Source of the DNA: Diphasiastrum complanatum
Lineage: Eukaryota; Streptophyta; Lycopodiopsida; Lycopodiales; Lycopodiaceae
Length of the DNA: 64,000 nt
Direction of reading: 5' to 3'
Assembly (NCBI GenBank): GCA_029204225.1
Contig: CM055101.1
Location: 7,676,931 to 7,740,930, forward strand
Shown: positions 31,206-43,508 of the stretch, in pieces
How the letters are laid out: the number at the start of each line of letters is the position of its first letter
How positions within the stretch are numbered: position 1 is the stretch's first letter
Notes under the pieces: model-generated
Told to the model about the DNA's origin: nothing
The model's input: the letters and a program-made list of their open reading frames with translations, nothing else
The model's database searches: none
Program-made: the position numbers and the translations under genes

Positions 31206-32430
31206 AAAAACTCGTAAAGTAGGTTTTATATATGCTATTGACTACATGCCATGGTTGAGTCCCATTGTGATTGTACCAAAGAAAAATGGTAATTTACAAA
31301 TTTGCGTGGATTATCGTAAGCTAAAATCGTTTATGGTGAAGCATCATTTCCCGTTCCGTTAATCGAACAAATCTTGGACGAAGTCGCGAGACATGAGCTA
31401 TATAGTTTCCTTGATGGGTTCAGTAGATACAATCAAATACAAATAGACGAGAAGGATCGGGAGAAAACCATTTTTATCATTGAATGGGGAGCATATGCCT
31501 ATAAGGTGATGCCATTCGGGTTGAAGAATTCACTACTAGTCTTTTAAAAGGTGATGACTAAGGCATTTTATGACTATCTGGATAGATTTATAAAAATCTT
31601 TGTAGATGATTTTTGCCTATATGGCGATGCTGATGATTACTTGGATTACTTGGTGAAATTCTTCTAGAGGTGTTATGAGTTTGGCATTAGTCTAAATCCA
31701 AAGAAGTGTACCTTTTATGTGCGGTGAGGGGTCTTGTTGGGGCTAGATCATTTCAAAGGAAGGACTATCAATTGATCCGAAAAAAAATAGAGGTCATCAA
31801 GAGCATGCGGTTTTCGAAAACTGCAAAGGAGATGCAAACATTTCTAGGCATGACGACGGGCTACCATCGCCGATATATTTATGTGTATGCGTACATAACT
31901 CATATTCTGTATGAGGTTCTTAAGAAGGAGGCAGTTTACAAAGTACACATTCGGCGATATAAGACATTATGGGATTTAATAGATGCCTTGGTTAATGCAC
32001 CAATTTTGCGACTGCCGAATTGGAGTAAGCCATTCCATGTACATGCAGACGCATATGCAACCAGATGAAGAAAGGGGGTATGATCACCTGGTTTATTATG
32101 CGAGTAAGATGCTCATGCCTGTGGAAAAGAACTATTCAACTATAGAATGGGAAGCATTGAGCTTAATATTTGCTCTTCGCAAGTTTAATCATTTTTTGCT
32201 AGATAATAGATTTGTCGTGTACATGGTTCATCAGCCGCTAATATATTTGATTCATAAACCAACGATTGCTGGTAGGATAGCACGTTGGCTAGTATTGTTC
32301 CAAGAATTTGAATTAGATGTTTGAATCCGACTGGGCAGAGTGCATACCATGGCTGATCAATTATCTTGTATTGAGACGGGGAAAGGCATTGACGAAATGC
32401 CAGATGCCCAACTTTTTAGTTTGAAACTAC
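31206..32430 (+). pseudogene. gypsy reverse transcriptase and RNase H
   Basis: RT start WLSPIVIVPKKNGNLQICVD (about 31255), LYSFLDGFSRYNQIQIDEK, GAYAYKVMPFG, and the catalytic KIFVDDFCLYG (about 31592-31625, FVDD intact but in a different frame from its neighbours). RNase H: KPFHVHADAYA, slip, then HLVYYASKMLMPVEKNYSTI, EWEALSLIFALRKFNHFLLD, AGRIARWLVLFQEFE and the tether HTMADQLSCIETGKGID to about 32400. At least six disruptions. No integrase or LTR follows. Confidence 0.88.
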
Positions 32431-32626
32431 TGTATAATACCTGGTATACTAATTTATAGGGTAGCACAAGAAGATTAGCAAGATAAAATAAAAATTTCAT
32501 TAAAGTCAAATTCAACTTATAGGTGAGAGACTTCAAAAATGGGCATGAAAATGACTCTGGATGTCACTACCCAAATGAGAAGGTCGTGTAGTCTTCAATC
32601 GCTTTTTAGCTACATCTCATTGTTGC

Positions 32627-33020
32627 TTAAATCGATCTGATTGTCTTGGTGTACTTTCCTCGCAAATTTTCAGTCTTATTTCTGCACGTGAGGCAGCCTA
32701 GATCTACCAGTTTTACCGCATCTCGGATCACCGATTTGTAGTGGCTCATCATGCCTCTCATGGGGCTCAACGTCCATTTTTTTATCAAATTGCATATCAT
32801 GGGAGGGGATTGGAAACTCTTGAGAGTGTAACTAGGATCTAAATGGGAGGGACCATGGTGCCATGGAGTTCCCATAGGATAAATGAAGTCTAGGGCAGTG
32901 GGTGGATGCCAAAGAGGGAAAAATGTGAGAAGTGAGTATGGGGGTGCTACAGATGTAGGAGTCACAATATCTTGTACATGTGTCGTGCGCGCTGCCTCAT
33001 GAATAAGATTTTCTTGAAGT
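32627..33020 (-). pseudogene. unrecognised open region, possibly a gypsy gag N-terminus
   Basis: About 130 codons with a single Met-initiated run of 112 (32965-32627); Pro- and His-rich at first, then DAVKLVDLGCLTCRNKTENL. No match that I can name. It lies downstream of the gag fragment at 33097-33465 on the same strand but shows no gag motif. Confidence 0.25.
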
Positions 33021-33096
33021 AAAAAATTCCTATGACGAGGCCTGCAAGAAATAATTTCAAATAAATGAGTTTAGTTCAATAACAAATAAAAAAAAT

Positions 33097-33465
33097 TTAT
33101 TGGCTCCATTCCACCCTAAAAATTATAAATATTGGAGTTGAATTTCCTAAAAGGAGAAAAAGATCTTCCATGAATTTTTGATGTCTAAATCTCGTGATGA
33201 GGGCTTGTTTTACAACTTCCCAATCTGCATGTTCTGTTTCATCTTGATTTTTGTCCCAATCTTGTGCAGCTCCACTTAAGGCCATCGAAAATAGCCTAAG
33301 TTTATCCCACAAAAAAACTTCGCCATATACTTGACATGATTCAGAATAGATTTTGAGAAATCTGACAGGATCAGATAACCCATTATACTTTTGAATCTCT
33401 AATCGAGATGACCTTCTAACAATCACTAGTGGAACATCCATCAAAGCTCCTCCTCCTTTGGCCAT
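33097..33465 (-). pseudogene. gypsy gag (retrotrans_gag type)
   Basis: From ATG 33465: MAKGGGALMDVPLVIV, then YNGLSDPVRFLKIYSESCQV, WDKLRLFSMALSGAAQDWD, DWEVVKQALITRFRHQKFME. This is the capsid-like Gag core of plant gypsy elements. No downstream protease is present. Upstream (33480-34230) is probably its leader or LTR. Confidence 0.82.
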
Positions 33466-33479
33466 AATTGCAAATTATG

Positions 33480-34230
33480 ATTTGCCAATGAGATTGGATC
33501 TAAATTTTTCAATCAAATCCTATCTCAGATCAGATTCGTAAAGCTTATATCACTTGACAGTAATCAGATTTCTAATTTTCTGGAAAAAGATTTTTGATCA
33601 AGCAATCGACACTTCTAAATAAGGATTTTTTATAATCACTATCAGAACATAATAGTAGAATGACTCAAAAATTTGACAGAGGCTAGATTTGGTAGATCAA
33701 AACCTAAAAATAGAATAGACGAATATTTTTTGGGCAAAGGTAGATTCAACAAAGGTTCTTCATTGTTATTTTGGGTAAAACATCACTGATCTGACTATTT
33801 TTTGACAAATTTGATAAAAATAACCTTTGCTGAACTCATAGACAATAAATCTAACTCAACTAAAGCTAGGGTAGAACTTGCGAAGGTCCTGGTAGGCAAA
33901 CAATAAAATTTTTCAACAGGGCGAGGATTAAAATAGATCTTTTGCAAGATCCTGATAGTTTTAATTTCTGACAAACTCTCAGATGATGATTTACCATATT
34001 TAGAATCCTTAGAAAAGTTAGCGAAGGTTTCAGCTAAGGATGCATGAGTAATACTGTTATTTTTGCAAAAAGACTTCTTTTTGACAAAAATAGATCAATA
34101 TGACAAATGGCCTTGACAAATGGCCTAACTCACTGATTATCAAAAATAGTCAGTAGGACTGACACAAACTTTGGTGAAGGTTTAGGCAAAGGTGTTTTTT
34201 CAGAGAATTGATATTTTTGTAGAAAGTTGT
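33480..34230. other. non-coding, GCAAAGGT/GCGAAGGT-rich
   Basis: Contains GCGAAGGTC, AACCTTTGCTGA, GCGAAGGTTT and GGCAAAGGTG spread over 33730-34190, resembling 18540-18790. Likely LTR or leader of the gypsy family whose gag is at 33097-33465. Termini were not found. Confidence 0.35.
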
Positions 34231-34339
34231 AAATTTCTTTATCAAGATCAAAGAAAAAGGTGCTGCATGCAAGAAGAACCATGTCAAAACTGAAGATCAC
34301 GAAGGATCTTCAAGTCCAAGCTCGAGCAAACCAAGGAAG

Positions 34340-35143
34340 GATAAGTCAAAGGTGAAGTGCTACTTTTGTAGCAAGATGGGGCATTATGCCTCGGAGGAGA
34401 AAGCAAGCTCAAAGTCAAGCAAACCTAGGCCAAGAGGAAGAGAAGAGATCTCATGAAGATTCACTCATGATGTCAAGTTTCTCATCTTCAAGCATAAGAG
34501 GTGAAGACCCTTGGTGGATAGATACTGGGGCTAGGAGAGAGAATTTTTCAACCTTATCTACCTATGATGGACCTATCAAGTCAATTTTTATAGAACATGA
34601 TTATTCTTGTAAGGTAGAAGGCGTACGATCCATACCTTTATGCTTGGGATCTTCAAGGAAGATCAAGATTGATTGAGTACTGTACATTCCTAGTATCACT
34701 AAGAACTTGCTTAGTGTAGGACAATTGTTGACAATGGTTTTATTGTGGGGGCATGTAACATCAAGAAGGATGGCAAGATCATTGATAGAGGCATAAGGTT
34801 AGGATGATTGTTCAAGCTAGATGCCTATGTGGATGCTAATGTTGTGATGCTAGCTGAGGAGACCAAGCTATCTAACCATGTTTTATGGTACAAGAGACTT
34901 CGCAACGTAAACTCAGATTCCATGGAGGTCATGTGCAAGGAGGAGCTTGCCTTAGGACTTCCAAGATCCTTGGCAAAGGATGAGAAAGTATGTGAAGCAT
35001 GTGCCCTTTCAAAGGCACACAAGAGAGATTTCTCAAGTTCAATCACAAAGTCAACTCATCAACTTGAGTTGATCCATTTGGATGTACGTTTTGCAAGCAC
35101 AAGAAGAAATGGTGGAGGCACAATGTTTGTGACCTTGATTTGA
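34340..35143 (+). pseudogene. copia gag end, protease and pre-integrase
   Basis: The zinc knuckle is CYFCSKMGHYASE, with the last Cys lost. Protease: PWWIDTGARRENFS (DTG present) and VLYIPSITKNLLSVGQL after a stop at 34674-34676. The pre-integrase zinc region follows in another frame: LSNHVLWYKRLRNVNSDSM, VCEACALSKAHKRDF, HQLELIHLDVRF (34870-35090). Coding similarity to copia stops at 35143, before the integrase catalytic core. Confidence 0.85.
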
Positions 35144-36137
35144 TGAATTCTCTAAGAATCATATTGGCAAAGATATGGTTGAGGTCAAGGAGGAGCTTGA
35201 TCTAGAGGAGGAGCAATATCCGAGAGCTTCAACTATTCCAAGGGGAGCCACAAGAGCAAAGATGGAACTATCAATGCTCATTTTTGTGGACAAGGAAAGG
35301 CAAGTTGGAGAGGGGAGTACATTTTGTACTTCATTTCCTAAGTTTTGTAATGAAGTCATTTTGAATTCTAAAGTATGGAATGAAAGGTGGTTGTCATATA
35401 TGCTCTCTTGAATGTGCTAAAAGTAAGCATGATATTTTCATTCATAAGTTGAAAGATTTTGACTTCATTTTCAAAGAGGCATATTGTGAACCTTGTATGA
35501 GAGTAAGTGAATCATCTTTGAAGGACACTTATATCCATACAAGAGTATTTGGCCAATTGCTAGTGGTAAGCAATTTTGTGGACTAGTAAATTTGGCATAT
35601 ATAATCTTGGTGATTGTTTCGTTGACTTGAAAGATCATATCGAGAAGGAGAACATTCAGGTTTGGAGACTTGAAAACAAATTCCTTGAGATTCTTGAATA
35701 AGATCATGGTTTGGATCCATGTTTTCATCATCAACACCAAGAGGGAGTTAGCACGATGAAGAAAAAAGACAACAAGGAGGAACCCAAGAAGGAGCACTTG
35801 TCTCAAGGAAAAGGAGACTTGAATCTACATTAATATGAAGGCTTGAGTAAAGAGAAAGGAACAGCAAGGAAGTTTATCCATATCTCCCTTTACTCATCTT
35901 ACTTTATGTTTGATAAAAACATGTCGTGTATTTGACAGTGTCCTTTGATGATCCTAGTATGAACATTTTTTTTCATTCTAGTATCTTATGATGATAAAAT
36001 AGTGATCATTACTACTTTGATTGGAGTTTCAAAGATGTATTCAAAGGCCTCATCTTTTGATCCATTCATTCTTGAATTTCCAAGTAATGAAAACCCCCAT
36101 TGGAAGGATGCTAAGTTCGAGTTCATTCTTTTGTTGG
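35144..36137 (+). other. non-pol sequence downstream of copia pre-integrase
   Basis: Where integrase and RT should be, there are short open pieces without retroviral motifs: VKEELDLEEEQYPRAST, KHDIFIHKLKDFDFIFKEA, FKDVFKG-like fragments and a Lys/Glu-rich stretch (35750-35820). This recalls the organisation of the 52.8-57.9 kb element, but I see no direct similarity. It ends where a copia LTR begins at about 36138. Confidence 0.4.
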
Positions 36138-36306
36138 CCATATTAATCTATAAACGTAGATCAGCAGTGCCTGACTACATTCTGGAGGACTGTAGGAGTG
36201 ATTCAGCTGGCAGTGTCTAGTGATCGCATCTGAACTCCATCCGAATTTCATTGAATCGACTGTTTCGCTTTTGTGACTACGACTGCACAGGCAAATTCGT
36301 CATCAG
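36138..36306 (+). repeat. 3' part of copia X LTR
   Basis: Matches 43845-44020 (TATTAATCTATAAACGTAGA, TCTGGAGGACTGTAGGAGTG, CGAATTTCATTGAATCGACT, GACTGCACAGGCAAATTCGT) and ends at a primer site. The left part of the LTR is missing. Confidence 0.85.
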
Positions 36307-36319
36307 TGGTATCAGAGCC
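36307..36319 (+). promoter_or_regulatory. copia primer binding site (iMet tRNA)
   Basis: TGGTATCAGAGCC immediately follows the LTR fragment. About 90 bp of leader follow before the gypsy LTR interrupts at 36408. Confidence 0.9.
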
Positions 36320-36407
36320 TACCTATATTGTCATAATCTGACATAGCCAAGAAGCTATCAGATCCAGGAGGCCAAGCATTCAAATGATCAACCATCAACA
36401 AGTGAAC

Positions 36408-37428
36408 TGTGGTGGCCTAGTCGTTATAGATTTCCACAAAATCAATGAATTACGTAGTATAAAAGGTTTGATTGTTCTCCAAGAGAGAGAATAATCTCAT
36501 CTTTTGCATGGTAAATGTATGTACGATGATAAACGGACTAGAGCGTATAAAGTTCACGATGAATACTACAGTGACATAACTGGTTATCCAAGGATATTTG
36601 GGTAAATTGGCATCCAGGAACACCAATGATGAAACGATTGGGTCAAGGTCTGTAATTGTAAGAATAACTTTATCTTTCAGGCTCTTCAGGCATCAAGAAA
36701 ACAGTCAGAACTGGCAGCAACTAGCAATTAGATTCATCAAGCAGAATCACATTAGCTAAAAATTCTTCTTAATCAAACACAGAGAATAAGTTTTTATCGC
36801 AGGAAGCAAACAAGACAGAGCCTTAATCAATCCCATTATCTGAACACATAGCTCATTCAGAGTTGAAGGAGTTTCTGCTAAAAGTTATGTTTAACCACTT
36901 CAGCTAATTCCCTGCGCACATTAGTAAGAATTATTACTTGTTGGTGTCACCTGAAAATCCATGTTAGAGTAACTGAAATTCAGTATAACTTAAGAAATGT
37001 GTGTGACGCAAACAGAACAGTATCACAATCAATCACAGATCATACAGTGTGTGTTCGCACAAATGATAAGAAGTAACTCTGTGAGAGATAACAGAAGGAA
37101 AGAATGTTCAAGCTATAAGAACTTGCTCTTCGCTCTCTATTGATACTCAGATTTGCATAGAAATGTGTATGTACAATGTCACATAGTGTTATCCTTATAG
37201 GAATGTTCTCCAGCCTCAATGTCACTTACGAACCGTCAAATGTCGGTTCAGAACTTCTATTGCGTCTCTTTAGAACGTCGCAACTTCTACTCAAAATATG
37301 AATTTACAAAGTGCAAAATAGGCCTTTACATGTATTTAGGCATTATAGCACATTTTATATACATGGAAATCAAAATTTTTCTACAATATATGACAAAATT
37401 TGGATAATGTGAAACATAAGACTCCACA
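36408..37428 (-). repeat. gypsy LTR, 1021 bp, minus
   Basis: TGTGGAGTCTTATG starts at 37428 after a polypurine tract (GAAAAAGGGGATA) and ends GGCCACCACA at 36408. Its inner half matches 12697-13403 in reverse complement, so it belongs to the same family as the gypsy at 12.7-17.5 kb, in the opposite orientation. As a 3' LTR it is joined to the ORF described next. Confidence 0.88.
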
Positions 37429-37471
37429 TATCCCCTTTTTCAACTGTGCAACGACTCGTAAACAATCTAAT

Positions 37472-38333
37472 TTATGTCCTTCTTTGTCGCTTTCGGCTAG
37501 CTGGCTTGCTGTGGAAAATTGCCTTGGCTCGGGCTTCATTCTCTTCATTTTCTTGTTCCAATGTCAGTCCTTTTGTTGCTAGGAAATAGTTGTTCTTCTG
37601 GTTGAAATCTTCTTGGAATGACAAATTTGGATAACCACCCATTCCTTGATTGCCGATTGGTGCAAGGGGGTTATCAATTAATGTATTATTAACAAGATGT
37701 GCATACCAACTATCCTCAGTCATGATTTTAGACATCTCAGCAGAAGGGACAATTAGTGAAAGGGCAGCATATGTATATTCGAAAAATTTCTCTTTAATAT
37801 ACAGTTGTTGAACAGACAAGAGGGCATACGAAATGAGAGAAGCAATATTTACATGGTTGTAAGTATAATATGGTCTAGTTATTGGGTTAGTGGAGCGAAG
37901 TATATTATTTGCTTTTTAACGAGAATAGTTAGTTTCCCAATCTATGTAGATTTCTCATAGATCAGGGAATAAGAACTGATGAGTAACTCGGGAAGAAACT
38001 GATTTAGAGTTAGAAACAACTTCTTTCACATCAAAAATGTTAATTGATTCTAACTTATTCAAATACTCATCCAATGCTGGAAAAATATTATTTTCAAATG
38101 TTCTTAGATATTCTAAGATGTATATATACAAGGATCCTGCGACCACATGAATATAGTTAGTTTGCACATTGAACTTGTTTTGAACAATGGCAGGGGCGAG
38201 GATTTCTTTTTGATGTACAGTTAGTCTAGACCATAAAGTATTTATGTTAGAAAAAGTCCAAAAGTTCTCTCATTGTTCTTTTCTGTAACCAAAAAGTTTA
38301 GGTAGAAAAAGGTAATCCATTCTCCATTGGAGT
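37472..38333 (-). pseudogene. extra ORF of the gypsy element between pol and 3' LTR
   Basis: Reading down from 38333: TEWRIDYLFLPKLFGYR, WSRLTVHQKEILAPAIVQN, YIHVVAGSLYIYILEYLRTF, LDEYLNKLESINIFDVKEVV, a few stops, then SVQQLYIKEKFFEYTYAALS, MSKIMTEDSWYAHLVNNTLI, and a basic end (KPASRKRQRRT) at 37472, just before the polypurine tract. Some 280 codons, no recognised domain, no clear signal peptide. Its position, 3' of pol and beside the LTR, is where Athila/Tat-type plant gypsy elements carry an additional ORF. The 5' part of the element is missing: it is cut at 38333 next to copia integrase. Confidence 0.5.
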
Positions 38334-38339
38334 TTTGAA

Positions 38340-39097
38340 CTAGAAAAATGCGAAGGGAGCCTTTGAGTCGACTAATTTGGTACTCGAATAGTTTTGCAGA
38401 TAGCACGCTGTTGAAATAGCTTCAGCCCAAAAGTTCTTGGAGCTGAGCATTGACATCATCGATCGTGCTACATTTAGCAATGTTTGGTTCTTCCTTTCAG
38501 CTACTCCATTATGCTGTGGTGTGTAGCTGGTGGTGAATTGATGATGAATACCAAATGATGCCAGATAATCAAACATTTCATTTGATAGAAACTCTCCACC
38601 GCTGTCTGTATGAAAGGTCTTGAGTCGTTGAGCAGTCTGTGTCTCAGCAAACTGTTTGAAATCTTTGAAACAGTTAAATGCCTTAGACTTGTTCTTAATG
38701 AGCATAATTTGGTAAATCTCGAATAATCATCGATAAAAGTGATGAAATATAGTGTTGAACAAAGATGGAATACTCATAGGACCACAAGATCACTATGTAT
38801 TTAGATCTAGTGGCTTGTCCCTTTGGGAATCTTGACCTAGGTTGTTTGCCTGGTAGGCACATCTCACAGACATGTCGAATGTCAGTGGAGGCAGCATTAA
38901 AGTTCAAATCCTTGACTATACTATTATGATACATTTACAAGATTGATCTCATGTTTAGGTGTCCTAATCTTTGATGTCATAATTGGGTATTTGAAGTACT
39001 CACATTAGTAGAAAGTGCATATTTATGACCCAGAATGCACAAATTACCTTCTCTATTTGCAGAGAGGACTTCTTTATAGTTCTTGCCTAAAATGGTA
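38340..39097 (-). pseudogene. copia X pre-integrase and integrase core
   Basis: Reading from 39097: CTILGKNYKEVLSANREGN, STSNTQLWHQRLGHLNM, VCEMCLPGKQPRSRFPKGQA (pre-integrase zinc region), a frame change near 38800, then KAFNCFKDFKQFAETQTA, TFHTDSGGEFLSNEMFDYL (second Asp) and QHNGVAERKNQTLLNVARSM (Glu of the DDE triad), ending at 38340. The right boundary at 39097/39098 is a target site duplication beside an LTR (see 39103-40277). Confidence 0.9.
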
Positions 39098-39102
39098 CAT
39101 TG

Positions 39103-40277
39103 TGTTGGAGAATGGAGATACCAACAAGATCAAAGACAATTATGAAATGATGAAAGCATAGTGATAACTGTGTTAATAGAATCGTGGATTACTTAGAAAA
39201 CGAAAATTGCGAGCTGTTCTTTTGTGTTGAATAAGATTAACAGTGTAGGAGTTTTAGACTGCCGTGAAAGAGAGATTGCAAAAACAATTAGGCATCTAGG
39301 ATAGCCATACAATCCTCTAATGCTGATAATCTAATATGAAGAGAATGTAGAAATAATTTAGGTGTCAGAGACAGCCATACATTTCTCTGATAATGATGTT
39401 TGCATAAGATGAGTGAGAGTTAATTTCACTCAACAAGAATGCAAAGATGTAGAACAATAGCGAATCCATATAATAATGACATTGTAACACAACAATTAGA
39501 TCACAATACAATTGTGCTGATAAGCACGTGATCCTACTTACAGACTCAAATCAATTGTAAAGTTCTAAATCTCTCTCTCTCTATATATAGTCATTAACTC
39601 TGAGGAGTCAGTTAGTAGAAGACTTGTTTTGGTCGTTTGATCTTTGCTGAAGTATACACATGCATCTACACATCATACACTTGTCTCATCTCTTCTTTAA
39701 TTGCTCATTTACATATATAACAACTGGAAGGTCTTGCATTATTTTAGCTTTACTTACAAGATCGCTTAACAGTTGATTAATTGACTAATTAGAACAGTTG
39801 TTATTGGAGTGTGAAGACGTAGACAGTCTGTACTTGGAATCCTGTGTATTTCTGCAGGGTGTCGCATTTTTTGCATGTGTGGAATCTTGTGGAAAAATGC
39901 AGTGTCACATTTCTCACCTTTTTGTCGCCTATGTGGAATCTCGTGTAAAAATGCAGTGTTGCATTTTTCACAATTGTCGCATGTCAGAAACTGCATGTAA
40001 AAATGCAGTGTCACATTTTTGAAAGTGCTTGAAATGGCCTAAAAAACCAACTTAGCACAAAGTGTCACAAAACACTTAGCTGCTCAAGATGGCCCAAAGG
40101 TGAAAAGACGACAGTGCTGGGTGTTGGAAAGAAAAATATAGACTGTAGCGACAATCAGTCTAAAAATGCAGACTGTTGAAAAACAGTTCATTTTCTGCAG
40201 GTTTTAGTTGAGAGAGTAAAATTGAGAGAAGGAAGAAGGGTTGTTGGGACGAGTAGGAGTTAGATTAAATTCCAACA
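39103..40277 (-). repeat. copia Y 3' LTR, 1175 bp
   Basis: TGTTGGAATTTAATC at 40277, after the polypurine tract CTTAATGGGGAG, to CTCCAACA at 39103. It contains a tandem-like block (about 39850-40020) in which AAAAATGCAGTGTCACATTT recurs three to four times. Immediately outside is CAATG on the minus strand (39098-39102), a 5-bp target site duplication with CAATG at 45340-45344. Confidence 0.93.
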
Positions 40278-40289
40278 CTCCCCATTAAG

Positions 40290-43200
40290 CTTGCTGCTAT
40301 GAATCTAAACTACAGTTGAGATTTATCATATCTACTAAAGTAGAATGTTTATCTCTAGACAATGACTTTGTCAAAATATCAGCCAACATACTGTCTGTAT
40401 GACAGTAACTTACTACAACATCTAGCATGAGTACATGGGTTCAGAGATAGAGCTATGCAGCACTGATTGTCGCACTGGAGTATTGTTGGACCGATTTGTG
40501 GGAATTGCAGATCCTGTAGTAGTCTTCTGAGCCAAACTGCTGAGGTAGCTGCAAAACCAAATGCATTTTTGCTTTTTGTTGTTTTATGAAATGGGTCCTC
40601 CTGCAAGGAAACAAATATATCCCAATGTGGATTTCCTGGTATCCACATCTCCTGTCCTGAATTTGAATAGGTGACTAAAGTGAGTGCGGCTTCTGTATGA
40701 CCATTATAGCTCAAAGCATAGTGCTTTGTAGCTTGAATGTACCTTCGTACTCTTTGCAGAGCTTTTCAGTGTTGTAAGACTGAATTGGACATGTATTGAG
40801 ACAGTGTGCTTACTACATATGCTAGATTAGGTCATGTGCAGATCATAGAATACATTATAGATCCTATGACAGATTGATAAGGATACCTGCACATTTCTTG
40901 CTGATCTGCTTGAGTTCTGGGGCACATGTCTTTGGACAACTTAGATCCTGGATCCATAGGTGTGTCTATGGGCTTGCAGTCTTCCATGCCATATTTGCGA
41001 AGTACATTGATTAAATAGGACTCTTGGCTTATAGCGATCATTCTGCTTGCGCGATCTCTGCTGATCTCCATACCAAGTAGGTAATGAATTGGGCCTAAAT
41101 CAGTCATCTCATATTTTGATGAAAGCAGAGATTTGGTTTCCTATAATAACTAATTTGAATTGCTGATAATTAAGCAATCATCAACGTATAATGCTATTAT
41201 AACATAGCTTGACCCTTTACGCTTGAGATATACATTAGAGTCTATGGAGCAAGAAGTAGAATTATTCTGCAACAAGAAGTGATTTATTCTATCATACCAA
41301 GCCCTGGGAGCTTTCTTAAGACCATATAATGCCTTATGCAATTTACATACCAAATGCTTTTTGCCTTGAAGGACGTAACCTTCTGGTTGATAAATGAATA
41401 TGTGTTCTTGTATATACCCATAAAGGAATGCTATCTGGACGTCCATCTAGTTAATGTCCAGATCCTGTATAGCGGCTATAGCCAGGAAGGTGCAAATAGA
41501 TTGATGCTTTACCATTGTACTGAAGGTGTCAGTGTAATCTATTCCATAAACTTGCTCAAATCCTATAACCACTAATCGAGCTTTTCATTTGGATATTGAT
41601 CCATCTGGCTTAAGCTTTAGCTTGAAGATCTATTTAGAGTCAATACCTGCAGGAGGATTGACAAGACTCCAAATCTTGTTCTTTATCAAGAAATGGTACT
41701 TAGCATCCATGATAGCTTTCCATTCGTCTGCATTGGGCATTGACAGTGTTTCTACACCGTGGTAGGTCCATTATCACTGATGAACGCCTGAGGGATGAAA
41801 TGATCAGGTTGCTATCGTTGTCTTGCAAACCTTCAAACTACAGGTGGTTGAGTGGATGTTTCTCCTAGGTGAATGACTGGGATAGCTTCAGCTTGTGGTT
41901 GAACAGTCATGGGTCTAGGCCCATCGATGGTAAATGGAGCTGTTGGGACAAACTCCTGCATATGAACATTTGTAGGTCGATGTCTATCGATGGAGAATGG
42001 AGCAATTATGACAGACTCCTCTATTGGCTGCTTCTGCTTGAAATCATAGAACTTGTCTTCAAGAAAGACAACATCACGACTGACTTAAATCAACATCATA
42101 GATACGATATGCCTTGTGTGATGTTGAATAGCCGATAAAGATATACTTATAGCTTACTAGGTCTAATTTCTTTCTCATATCAGACAGAATTTGAGCATAG
42201 CAGAGACCTCCAAATACACGTAAGTGTTTCAGACTTGGTTTGTAGCCATAGTAGGCTTCAAACAGTGTCTTAGACTCGACTGTCTTAGTGTTGGAATAAT
42301 TTTGCAGACTGTAGAAATTGCTTCAGCCCAAAAGTTTTGGGGTAATGGAGCATTGACAGTCATGGATTGTGCAGCTACCAATAGTGTTTGGTTCTTTCGC
42401 TCAGCTACGCCATTATGCTATGGAGTGTAGCTGGCCATGAGCTGATGGTGCATGCCACATGATGATAAGTAGTCCGCCATTTCATTTTATAGGTACTCTC
42501 CCCCCAAATTAGACCGCAGGGCCTTGATTCTCTGACCGGTCTGATTCTCAGCATATTGCTTGAATTATTTGAGGCAATTGAATGCTTCTGATTTCTTCTT
42601 TATGAACATGAGTCTGGTAAATCGGGAGCAGTCATCAATGAATGTAATGAAATATAGATCTTGACCGAAAGAGGGGTACACTCATGGGACCACATAAGTC
42701 ACTGTGAATCAGTGACAAAATGGACTTTGCTCTCTTGGCTTGTCCTCTTGAAAATTTTGTTCTAGGTAGTTTCCCTAGTAAACAATTTTCATAGACAATC
42801 AGATTAGCTGTAGTAACAACATTGATATTCTTATCCTTGACCATTTTGTTATGATACATGTACAAGATTGAACACATGTTTAAGTGATCTAGTCTTTGAT
42901 GCCAAACATGAGCATCAAAATTACTCACAATAAGTGCATAATCGTGACTCAAGATATACAAATTTTCTTCTCTGTGTGCAAAGAGGATTTCATTAGAGTT
43001 CCCATCAAAAATAGTACATCGGCTAGCAACAAACAAAGTTCTATAGTCTTGATCACTGATCTTGCTAATAGATAATATTTTTTTTTTTAATTTGGGTATG
43101 TAAAGTACAACATTTAGTTGTCTAGTAATGTCATTAGGAAATTGGAGTCGAATGGAGCCTTGGCCTTCAACTTTGTGTGAACTTGAGTCGCCGAAGAAAA

Positions 43201-43500
43201 TGTACTTTGAATCTATTGCTGTGAGAGTAAAAAATAGGTTCTTACATGGTGTCATGTACTGTGAAGCACTTGAATCAAGATACCATTGATAGTCATCTCT
43301 ACTTGGTTGGTCTTGTACCATCAGCGTCTTGTCCTCTTCTTGTGGATTTTTGATAGTGTCAGAGCCTCTCTCTTGGTGCTGTTGCATCTTCTTCCTCGCT
43401 TCATTGTGCTTCAGGATACGACAATCCTTAATGTCGTGGTTTGATCTTTTGCAATATTTTCAAAAGAGTTTGGTCTTGGATGATTGATGTTGATTGTGTT
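40290..43500 (-). pseudogene. copia Y polyprotein: zinc knuckle, protease, integrase, RT, RNase H
   Basis: In order from 43500: a degraded zinc knuckle (YCKRSNHDIKDC), protease with DSSAS in place of DSGAS (43387-43250), pre-integrase (VWHQRLDHLNMCSILYMYHN), integrase (LSLIHSDLCGP; later GGEYL and HNGVAERKNQTLL around 42400-42560), RT with KALYGLKKAPRAWYDRINHF, the catalytic IIALYVDDCLIIS (about 41170-41210) and TDLGPIHYLLGMEISRDRAS, then RNase H (WLRRLLQDLQFPQIGP, CDNQCCIALSLNP) ending with ADILTKSLSRDKH near 40320. Many frameshifts and stops, especially 41500-42300. The gag start and 5' LTR are missing; the cut at about 43500 abuts the X LTR on the opposite strand. Confidence 0.9.
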
Positions 43501-43508
43501 GTTGTTAG

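Noticed and set aside
37400-37582. Plus-strand 60-codon ORF (and similar short frames inside LTRs)
   Set aside because: Lies across an LTR end and the antisense of the gypsy ORF; no coding signal.
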